7,084 nucleotides of DNA from the NCBI GenBank assembly GCA_014239505.1, contig JAAZYT010000019.1, forward strand, positions 1 to 7,084, read 5' to 3'. Of the stretch, positions 1-4,950 are shown in pieces. Position numbers and translations under genes: made by a program. Within the stretch, counting starts at the first letter, position 1, and every line of letters begins with the position of its first letter. The stretch is from Fidelibacterota bacterium (GTDB lineage: Bacteria; Fidelibacterota; Marinisomatia; Marinisomatales; TCS55). The notes beneath the pieces are model-generated. The model did not search any database, was not told where the DNA came from, and saw only the letters and a list, made by a program, of their open reading frames with translations.

Positions 1-101
1 AATCCGTTGTAGTACGTGTTCGAAAGCCGCATGCTCCTGTAAAAGGTGTTCTAGATACTGTTGAAGTTGAAATAGAAAGAAATCAAAAGGATTATGACTG
101 A
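1..101 (+). CDS. folB: Dihydroneopterin aldolase, C-terminal end (partial)
   Basis: Only the last 32 codons are in the window, read from base 3 to the TGA at 99-101; the gene starts upstream. The visible tail contains VRKPHAPVKGVLDTVEVEI and ends RNQKDYD. This is the pattern of the FolB C-terminus, where a beta strand is followed by a K-P-x-A-P turn and a final strand ending in E-x-x-R. By family knowledge FolB cleaves 7,8-dihydroneopterin to 6-hydroxymethyl-7,8-dihydropterin and glycolaldehyde in cytosolic tetrahydrofolate synthesis. Its product is the substrate of FolK, encoded next. The folK start codon lies inside this gene (8-base overlap, 94-101), which implies translational coupling. 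The identification rests on a short tail plus context, so it is good but not certain. Confidence 0.82.
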   Translation, partial: SVVVRVRKPHAPVKGVLDTVEVEIERNQKDYD

Positions 102-600
102 ACTTGTTTATTTAGGAATAGGTTCTAATATTGGTGATAGAGAATCAAATATTTTTACTGCTATTGCAGCATTAGATGTTAGAGATGAAATAAGTGTTAA
201 AAGAACTGCCTCTATTTATGAAACGGAACCTATGTATAAAACTGATCAATCAACATTTTTTAATACTGTAGTTGAATTAGAATCAGATCTTCAACCAGAA
301 ACCATGCTTCAAGTTTGTCAAGGTATTGAGCTTATGTTAGGTCGTCCTCAAAATCATGAAAAAAATGAACCAAGGGTAATTGATCTAGATATATTAGCCT
401 ATGAAACAAAGTCAGTGGACTTAATCAATTTAAAGATTCCACATCCACAGCTTTTTGCTCGTAAATTTGTCCTCGTTCCGTGGGCTGAAATTTCACCTAA
501 TTTTATGGTCCAAGATTATGGTCGTTCAGTTTCAGAACTACTAACATTATGTCCTGACACGTCAAGTGTGCAAAATCATAAATTGGAAAAAACTGCATGA
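94..600 (+). CDS. folK: 2-amino-4-hydroxy-6-hydroxymethyldihydropteridine pyrophosphokinase (HPPK)
   Basis: This 168-residue cytosolic enzyme moves pyrophosphate from ATP to 6-hydroxymethyl-7,8-dihydropterin, the step before dihydropteroate synthase in folate synthesis. The protein opens with the family pattern YLGIGSNIGDR (residues 6-16). FFNTVVEL follows at 55-62, with the conserved Asn57 of the pterin pocket. The HPPK signature EPRVIDLDIL lies at 92-101, where Asp97 and Asp99 match the two magnesium-binding aspartates. IPHPQLFARKFVLVPW (115-130) is the usual C-terminal motif. Length is close to the roughly 160 residues typical of the family; the tail after about 155 is extra and not conserved. 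The ATG at 94 overlaps the end of folB by 8 bases, and the stop shares ATGA with the kinase gene that follows. The dihydropteroate synthase gene is not in the window. Confidence 0.95.
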   Translation: MTELVYLGIGSNIGDRESNIFTAIAALDVRDEISVKRTASIYETEPMYKTDQSTFFNTVVELESDLQPETMLQVCQGIELMLGRPQNHEKNEPRVIDLDILAYETKSVDLINLKIPHPQLFARKFVLVPWAEISPNFMVQDYGRSVSELLTLCPDTSSVQNHKLEKTA

Positions 601-1238
601 GAAATTTATACTATGTGGCAATTGAAGGAACAATTGGTGTTGGAAAAACTAGTTTAGCAAAACTTATCTCTGAACGATTGGGTGCAAAGTTAGTTTTAGA
701 AGAATTTCAAGATAATCCATTTTTAGCTGACTTTTATGAAGATCCAGAACGTCATGCATTTCAAACACAACTATGGTTTTTGCTCCAACGATTTCAACAA
801 CAGCAAGATTTAAGACAAATAGATATGTTCCAAAACTTGGTTATTACTGATTATATGTTTGTTAAAGATCGTCTATTTGCATCACTTAATTTAAATGAAA
901 AAGAAATGAGTCTTTATGATTCAGTAGCAAATATGATGGAACGAAATGTGATAGGACCAGACCTAGTTATATTTTTACAGGCTGACACAGAAACTTTGAT
1001 GCGGAATATTTCTAGACGTGGAAGAGATTTTGAAAAGAATATGTCAGAAGATTACATCGATGCTCTTAATCAAGTATATAATGAATACTTTTTTCGTTAT
1101 CAAGATACACCACTTGTGATTATTAACACTAATAATATTGATTTTGTTAATAATAAAGGGGACCTTGATGAGGTCATTAATTATATAAGACAGCCAGCAA
1201 CAGGAACAAAATTTTTCAACCCAACTACTGGTTTATAA
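597..1238 (+). CDS. Deoxynucleoside kinase (dGK/dAK-type family)
   Basis: This 213-residue cytosolic kinase phosphorylates a deoxynucleoside to its 5'-monophosphate in the salvage route to dNTPs. The P-loop GTIGVGKT is at residues 11-18. The EEF at 35-37 holds the probable catalytic acidic residue. The aromatic- and glutamine-rich helix ending LLQRFQQQQD (62-71) is typical of bacterial members. TDYMFVKDRLFA (84-95) corresponds to the (E/D)RS region of the family, and RRGRDFEKN (140-148) is the arginine-rich lid over the phosphates. Length matches the usual 200-220 residues. The substrate (dA, dG, dC or several) cannot be read from sequence alone, so I give no gene symbol. The start ATG overlaps the folK stop (ATGA), indicating co-expression with the folate genes. 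Thymidylate kinase is a distant relative, but the family-specific motifs argue against it. Confidence 0.9.
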   Translation: MRNLYYVAIEGTIGVGKTSLAKLISERLGAKLVLEEFQDNPFLADFYEDPERHAFQTQLWFLLQRFQQQQDLRQIDMFQNLVITDYMFVKDRLFASLNLNEKEMSLYDSVANMMERNVIGPDLVIFLQADTETLMRNISRRGRDFEKNMSEDYIDALNQVYNEYFFRYQDTPLVIINTNNIDFVNNKGDLDEVINYIRQPATGTKFFNPTTGL

Positions 1239-1239
1239 T

Positions 1240-1404
1240 ATGATAAAATTAATAGTTCTGGGTATTTTAGTCTATTTTGCATATTCATTAAAAAATAAAT
1301 TTATTTCAAAAGATAGTGAACCTTCTATAAAAGATAAAAATTCTTATAAAAATTTGAATATTAAAGACGCTGATTACGAAGATATAAACAAAGGTAATTC
1401 ATGA
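1240..1404 (+). CDS. Small single-pass membrane protein, unknown function (54 aa)
   Basis: This short reading frame exactly fills the space between the kinase and the DoxX gene. Its ATG lies one base after the kinase stop, and its TGA overlaps the next start as ATGA (1401-1404). The product begins MIKLIVLGILVYFAYSLKNK, a single hydrophobic helix at about residues 4-17 with a basic flank. A polar, lysine- and aspartate-rich tail follows and ends NIKDADYEDINKGNS. A cytoplasmic tail is likely from the positive residues after the helix. I do not recognise the family with confidence. The layout, one N-terminal helix and an acidic D-x-D-Y-E-D end, faintly recalls small Bacteroidota/FCB proteins such as DUF4834, but that comparison is from memory. 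The perfect fit to both neighbours is the main evidence that it is real. Confidence 0.75.
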   Translation: MIKLIVLGILVYFAYSLKNKFISKDSEPSIKDKNSYKNLNIKDADYEDINKGNS

Positions 1405-1841
1405 AAAAAATAATTATATTTATTACTGAGAATCAAAAATCAAAAGATTTAGGATTGCTTTTATTAAGATTGCTTCCTGGATATTATTTTATTGCGAATC
1501 ATGGTTGGAGTAAAATAACAAATCCAGCTAAATGGGAAAAACTTGGCAATGCATTCACTAAATATTTTGGTGAATTATTAGTTTTTGCAAATCCATTTTT
1601 TGGGTTTTTAGCAGCTTTCTCAGAATCTATTTGTGCAATATTAATATTTATGGGTTTATTTACACGTTCATCATCATTTTTAGCTCTTGCAACAATGTTT
1701 ATAGCTGCATTTAATCATATTACTACTACAGGAAGCCCCGAAAAGGCCTGGCTGTATTTTTCTATATTTTTTGCAATAATGTTGCTTGGCCCAGGTAAAT
1801 ATAGTATTGATAATATATTTTTTTCTAGCGCTGAAGACTAA
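1401..1841 (+). CDS. DoxX family integral membrane protein
   Basis: This 146-residue protein probably has four membrane helices, at about residues 17-34, 64-85, 90-108 and 114-131. Helix 1 carries LLRLLPGYYFIANHGWSKI (21-39), matching the DoxX pattern of an arginine in the first helix followed by H-G-W-x-K. The end, LLGPGKYSIDN (128-138), matches the common G-P-G-(K/R)-x-S-x-D finish. DoxX-like proteins sit in the inner membrane. The name comes from an archaeal thiosulfate:quinone oxidoreductase subunit, but most bacterial members have no proven reaction, so none is assigned here. The start overlaps the preceding small ORF (ATGA), and an AAAGG-like stretch lies a few bases upstream, one of the few near-Shine-Dalgarno sequences here. 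The TAATG at the 3' end couples it to the dehydrogenase, so a shared redox role is possible but unproven. Confidence 0.87.
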   Translation: MKKIIIFITENQKSKDLGLLLLRLLPGYYFIANHGWSKITNPAKWEKLGNAFTKYFGELLVFANPFFGFLAAFSESICAILIFMGLFTRSSSFLALATMFIAAFNHITTTGSPEKAWLYFSIFFAIMLLGPGKYSIDNIFFSSAED

Positions 1842-2866
1842 TGCAAGCTATTCGTATTCACAAGCATGGTGGAATTGAAGTTCTGAATTACGAGTCGCTT
1901 CCTACCCCAAAACCTAAAGAAAATGAAGTAATTATACAGATTAGAGCTGCTGCCATGAATCATTTAGATATTTGGGTTCGCCGCGGTGTTCCAGGTGTTC
2001 CACTTCCTATGATTTTAGGCAGTGATGGAGCAGGTATTATTACTGAAATTGGAGACAAAGTAACTAAATTTAATATTAATGATGAAGTTTGTATTCAACC
2101 TCTAACATATTGTGATAAATGTGATTATTGTATAAATGGAATGCAAAATTATTGTCACAAAATTGGAATTTTAGGTGAAACTCAAGATGGAACATTTTGT
2201 GAATATATGGCAATCTCTGAGAGTAATGTTTATCCAAAACCAAGTCATCTTTCATTTGAGGAGACAGCAGCATTTCCTTTAACTGCTCAAACAGCTTACT
2301 CAATGTTAGTTCGAAGAGCTAAAATACAAGTTGGAGAAACAGTATTTGTTTGGGGTGCGGGGTCAGGCGTAGGCACTATGGCCATACAAATTGCTAAAGC
2401 TAAAGGATGTAATGTTATAGCTACTGCTGGGTCAGAAAAAAAGATAAATCATGCTAAGGATCTTGGTGCTGACTTTGTCCTAGATCATTATAATCAAAAT
2501 ATTGTAAACCAAGTAAAAGAATATACAGATGGTTTTGGAGTTGATGTGATTATTGAACATGTTGGAGAAGCTACGTGGGAAAAAAGTATGAAGATACTTG
2601 GGAAAGGTGGAAGATTAGTTACTTGTGGTGCAACAACCGGTCCCAAAGTAAATATTGATATTAGACATTTATTTAGCAAGCAACAAAGTATTATGGGTTC
2701 AACAATGGGCGACTCAGCTGCTTTTGATGAATGCTTATCCTTAATATTAGATAAAAAGATTAAGCCCATAATTGATAGATCTTTTTCCTTTGAAAAAATA
2801 CGTGATGCACATGATTATTTAGAGAACAGTAGTCATGTAGGTAAAGTGATTTTATTACCAAAATGA
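1841..2866 (+). CDS. Zinc-binding MDR dehydrogenase / quinone-oxidoreductase-like protein
   Basis: This 341-residue, full-length medium-chain dehydrogenase/reductase has a GroES-like N-terminal half and a Rossmann C-terminal half. The nucleotide-binding loop GAGSGVG is at residues 172-178, and ATAGSEKK (194-201) follows the second strand; NADP(H) or NAD(H) preference is not clear. Four cysteines at 91, 94, 97 and 105 form the structural-zinc lobe. The catalytic-zinc sites look lost. The region that reads G-x-C-H-x-D in true alcohol dehydrogenases is MNHLDIWVRRG (39-49), and the G-H-E motif is replaced by GSDGAG (60-65). The phrases NHLDIWVRRG, GSDGAG, EHVGEATWEKS and LVTCGATTG match the group catalogued as Zn_ADH_like (cd08266, from memory). 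The substrate is unknown. It starts at the TAATG shared with the DoxX gene and ends in the ATGA of the ferredoxin gene, so the two redox proteins are co-expressed. Confidence 0.9.
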   Translation: MQAIRIHKHGGIEVLNYESLPTPKPKENEVIIQIRAAAMNHLDIWVRRGVPGVPLPMILGSDGAGIITEIGDKVTKFNINDEVCIQPLTYCDKCDYCINGMQNYCHKIGILGETQDGTFCEYMAISESNVYPKPSHLSFEETAAFPLTAQTAYSMLVRRAKIQVGETVFVWGAGSGVGTMAIQIAKAKGCNVIATAGSEKKINHAKDLGADFVLDHYNQNIVNQVKEYTDGFGVDVIIEHVGEATWEKSMKILGKGGRLVTCGATTGPKVNIDIRHLFSKQQSIMGSTMGDSAAFDECLSLILDKKIKPIIDRSFSFEKIRDAHDYLENSSHVGKVILLPK

Positions 2867-3225
2867 AATATAATAAGCATATATTTATTTGTACTAATGA
2901 ACGTGAGAAATGTAGCATTAAAGGAGATTGTGCTAGTCTTGGAAGTAAAGAAATTCGTATGAAATTTGTTCAGCTTATAAATGAGCATGGTTTAAAAGGT
3001 AAAGTTCGTGCAAATAAAAGTGGTTGTTTAGATGCATGTGAAATGGGTACTGCTTTAGTAATCTACCCTAAGGGAATATGGTATACAAAAGTAACTAAAT
3101 CTGATGTAAGAGAAATATTTAATAAATCAATATTGCAAGATGAAGTTGTAGAGAGATTAAAAGGAAATAAAGATACTTGGGGGCAAATGATGGAAATAAG
3201 AAGAAAGAATCAGGTTAAAGCATGA
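2863..3225 (+). CDS. Thioredoxin-like [2Fe-2S] ferredoxin
   Basis: This 120-residue cytosolic electron carrier belongs to the thioredoxin-fold ferredoxin family (COG3411; Aquifex aeolicus Fd is the structural model). The N-terminal strand HIFICTN runs into a loop with Cys10 and Cys23, and SGCLDACEMG (53-62) gives Cys55 and Cys59. The C-x12-C ... C-x3-C layout matches the four cluster ligands of the Aquifex protein. A further Cys17 sits inside the first ligand loop. VIYPKGIWYTKVT (66-78) is the usual strand pair after the cluster. About 20 residues, rich in charge, follow the core domain. The start overlaps the dehydrogenase stop (ATGA), and its own stop overlaps the next gene in the same way. 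Coupling to the upstream dehydrogenase suggests, but does not show, that they exchange electrons or share a substrate pathway. Confidence 0.9.
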   Translation: MKYNKHIFICTNEREKCSIKGDCASLGSKEIRMKFVQLINEHGLKGKVRANKSGCLDACEMGTALVIYPKGIWYTKVTKSDVREIFNKSILQDEVVERLKGNKDTWGQMMEIRRKNQVKA

Positions 3226-3812
3226 AAAAAATATTACATTTCTTAATTTGGAGTATTATTATTTCAAATAGCTTTGCTCAAATGAAAAAAGGAATTGGCC
3301 TTACTACAGGAACTCAAGGTTCAGGTGTCCATTTTATTGGAAGTTGGCAATTTCAGAAAAATTTATTTTATGGTTTTGAAGCCCGTTACTTTGATATTAA
3401 AAATGAAACAGAAATCCCTGTTTATAACCAATATACTGGTCAATATATAAATGTAGGTGATAAAGCGCTTGTTCTATTTCCATTTTATGCAACAGTGAAA
3501 TGGTTACCATTTGAAGGTAAGATTGCTAATAATTTTTCCCCCTTTGTTCAATTAAAAGGTGGACCTCTTTTAGCAATCGATGGAAATGAAGAGTATAGAA
3601 GGTTTAATAATCGATGGAGAAAAGCACCAACATTCACCTCTTATGGAGCTCAAATAGTAATTGGTGTTTCATTTTTACAAATGGGTGGATCTTCTATTTC
3701 TCCATCAATTGGGTTTGAATTTCTACCTATGGGGCAGACTGTTGATGACAAAAAGCAATATGATGGAACTACAATTAATATAACTTGGACTTTTTCTAAT
3801 TCTCGACGTTGA
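3222..3812 (+). CDS. Probable outer-membrane beta-barrel protein, unknown function
   Basis: This 196-residue protein has a clear Sec signal peptide: MKK, a hydrophobic core (LHFLIWSIIIS), then NSFA followed by Gln20. Cleavage after Ala19 gives the FAQ junction common in Bacteroidota-type exported proteins. The mature part alternates polar and hydrophobic residues in strand-like segments. Examples are GVHFIGSWQF, LFYGFEARYF, VLFPFYATVKW, FSPFVQLKGGP, YGAQIVIGVSF, ISPSIGFEFLP and TTINITWTF. Six to eight strands would make a small barrel of the OmpA/OmpX or PorT-like kind. There is no lipobox cysteine and no recognisable enzymatic motif. The chain ends SNSRR after an aromatic W-T-F, so the usual terminal phenylalanine is not the last residue. 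I do not recognise a named family. Its stop shares TGATG with the rsmE start, and the neighbours give little hint of function. Confidence 0.7.
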   Translation: MKKILHFLIWSIIISNSFAQMKKGIGLTTGTQGSGVHFIGSWQFQKNLFYGFEARYFDIKNETEIPVYNQYTGQYINVGDKALVLFPFYATVKWLPFEGKIANNFSPFVQLKGGPLLAIDGNEEYRRFNNRWRKAPTFTSYGAQIVIGVSFLQMGGSSISPSIGFEFLPMGQTVDDKKQYDGTTINITWTFSNSRR

Positions 3813-4522
3813 TGGAAGAACGCTACTTCAAAATAAATTCGGATAATATTAAACATAATAAATTTTCTCTTGCTAGATCTGAATCAGCTCATTTCATAAA
3901 TTCATTGAGGGGAAAAACTAATGATATGATATGCCTTCTGGATGGCTGTGGTCGTGCTTATAAAAGCAAAATTACCTCAATTAATGAAGATTTGGTTTCT
4001 GGTGTTATTCAAGAAGAGATGCTTAATTATGGAGAGTCTAGATTTGATATTAATTTAGTTATTGGCATGATCAAGGGTAGTCGTATGGATATGATTATTG
4101 AAAAAGCTACAGAACTTGGAGTTAAATCAATTCAACCAATAATGTTTGATAGGTGTATTAAAAAAAAAATAAATATAGAACGTGCCCAAAGAATTATAGA
4201 ATCAGCGGCTAAGCAAAGTGGTAGAAGTTTTTTCCCAAAAATTTTACCACTTTCAAAACTTAATAATTGGATCAGTGAAAATACTGTAAATATTAACATT
4301 CTTTATCATATAAATGGGTCAGATTTTCTAAAAGATGTGTTAATTAATGATAAAAAATCTTATAATGTAATTATTGGACCAGAAGGTGATTTTTCTGATA
4401 GTGAATTAAATACTTTAGATAAAATAAAACCAATAACCATAAACTTAGGTCCTCGAAGGTTAAGAAGTGAAACTTCAGCTATTGTTGGCCTAGCTAACCT
4501 CAATCAAATTCTAAATTATTAA
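3812..4522 (+). CDS. rsmE: 16S rRNA (uracil1498-N3)-methyltransferase
   Basis: This 236-residue enzyme uses S-adenosylmethionine to methylate N3 of U1498 in 16S rRNA. The N-terminal PUA-like domain (about 1-75) begins with the family's RYF and contains HFINSLRGKTND. The SPOUT methyltransferase domain follows. It has IKGSRMDMIIEKATELGV (87-104), Arg114 after IMFD, SAAKQSGR (131-138), IGPEGDFSDSE (188-198) and NLGPRRLRSETSAI (211-224). The last two form the knotted SAM-binding site. I chose the ATG at 3812, which overlaps the previous stop as TGATG and puts Arg4-Tyr5-Phe6 at the usual place. A TTG at 3809 would add one residue and is less likely. Codons 117-119 lie in a run of ten A's (4160-4169), yet the frame is intact. 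A one-base gap separates it from the HIT gene. Confidence 0.94.
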   Translation: MEERYFKINSDNIKHNKFSLARSESAHFINSLRGKTNDMICLLDGCGRAYKSKITSINEDLVSGVIQEEMLNYGESRFDINLVIGMIKGSRMDMIIEKATELGVKSIQPIMFDRCIKKKINIERAQRIIESAAKQSGRSFFPKILPLSKLNNWISENTVNINILYHINGSDFLKDVLINDKKSYNVIIGPEGDFSDSELNTLDKIKPITINLGPRRLRSETSAIVGLANLNQILNY

Positions 4523-4523
4523 A

Positions 4524-4868
4524 ATGGATAATTGTTTATTTTGCAAAATAATTAATGGTGAGATTACTGCTAAAAAGGTTTATGAAAACGAGCATATAAT
4601 AGCCTTTAATGATATTGATCCCAAGGCACCAATACATATTTTAGTCATACCTAAAAAACATATTAGATCAATAAATGAATTAAACTCATCAGATATAAAT
4701 TTAGCTGGTGAGATAATTTTAGCAGCTAAAAAAATTGCAAAAGACCAAGGAGTAGACTCAAAGGGATTTAGAGTTGTTTTTAATACAAATGATGATGGTG
4801 GACAAACTGTTTATCATATTCATATGCACATTATGGGTGGCCGTCAAATGCAATGGCCACCAGGCTAA
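4524..4868 (+). CDS. HIT-family (HinT-like) purine nucleotide hydrolase
   Basis: This 114-residue protein matches bacterial HinT in length and pattern. By family knowledge HinT proteins are cytosolic purine nucleoside phosphoramidases that hydrolyse AMP-linked substrates. The N-terminus has CLFCKIINGEI (4-14), with the Cys4-x2-Cys7 pair seen in many members. DIDPKAPIHILVIPKKHI (30-47) forms the nucleotide-binding sheet. The histidine triad HIHMHIMGG is at 98-106, with His100 as the probable nucleophile. The chain ends in the conserved QWPPG. It starts one base after the rsmE stop, without a visible Shine-Dalgarno sequence, and so depends on upstream translation or an A/T-rich leader. It is the last gene of the gapless chain, and its final codons form a GC-rich inverted repeat, listed separately. 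The physiological substrate is not known from sequence. Confidence 0.93.
   Translation: MDNCLFCKIINGEITAKKVYENEHIIAFNDIDPKAPIHILVIPKKHIRSINELNSSDINLAGEIILAAKKIAKDQGVDSKGFRVVFNTNDDGGQTVYHIHMHIMGGRQMQWPPG
4836..4861 (+). terminator. GC-rich hairpin at the end of the HIT gene; possible transcript end
   Basis: GGTGGCC (4836-4842) and GGCCACC (4855-4861) are perfect inverted repeats. The stem extends inward by a G-U pair (4843/4854) and a T-A pair (4844/4853), giving nine pairs around an 8-base loop, CAAATGCA. It stands out in AT-rich surroundings and lies seven bases before the only intergenic gap of the window. A classical U-tract does not follow at once: the next bases are AGGCTAATTAATAA, and the first real T-run is at 4902-4912. 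It may therefore be a weak or processed 3' end rather than an intrinsic terminator. The arms encode the conserved GGR and WPP residues of HinT, so part of the symmetry could be a coding by-product. Confidence 0.35.
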
Positions 4869-4950
4869 TTAATAATATTATATTTTAAGTATACTCTATG
4901 GTTTTCTTTTTTAATAGATATTAGATTAATTGACTTTATTTACCTCGTAA
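4869..4950. other. Only intergenic gap, between the HIT gene and smc
   Basis: This 82-base, strongly AT-rich spacer is the only place in the window where neighbouring genes are more than one base apart, so a promoter for smc would be expected here. I see small palindromes (TAATATTA at 4873-4880, AGTATACT at 4888-4895) and a pyrimidine run, TTTTCTTTTTT, at 4902-4912. TATACT at 4890-4895 resembles a -10 box but has no convincing -35 partner. No Bacteroidota TTTG/TAnnTTTG promoter pair is evident. No Shine-Dalgarno sequence precedes the smc ATG. There is no RNA gene or small ORF I can support. Confidence 0.6.

Noticed and set aside
1161..1175. Small hairpin GACCT/AGGTC inside the kinase gene
   Set aside because: It has only five pairs, lies within coding sequence, and is followed by neither a T-run nor a gene end.
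2076..2303. Minus-strand open frame of 75 codons inside the dehydrogenase gene
   Set aside because: It lies entirely within a well-supported gene, has no recognisable motif and has no promoter or neighbour logic; it is an antisense shadow.
2494..2769. Minus-strand open frame of 91 codons inside the dehydrogenase gene
   Set aside because: It is the complement of the conserved Rossmann half; its hydrophobic look comes from reading the other strand.
3809..3811. TTG as the rsmE start codon
   Set aside because: An ATG follows immediately at 3812 in a TGATG overlap with the previous stop, so it is the more natural start; TTG would add only one residue.
3650..3856. Minus-strand open frame crossing the beta-barrel/rsmE junction
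   Set aside because: It overlaps two plus-strand genes and has no motif or support.
4160..4169. Run of ten A's in rsmE as a possible slippage or frameshift site
   Set aside because: The reading frame is conserved on both sides and encodes Ile-Lys-Lys-Lys-Ile at a variable position; such runs are expected in AT-rich genomes. A sequencing check is reasonable, but there is no evidence for programmed slippage.
4871..4920. Short palindromes in the intergenic gap as an operator or terminator
   Set aside because: They are only 8 bases long, pure or nearly pure A/T, and lack loops; this is expected by chance in such sequence.
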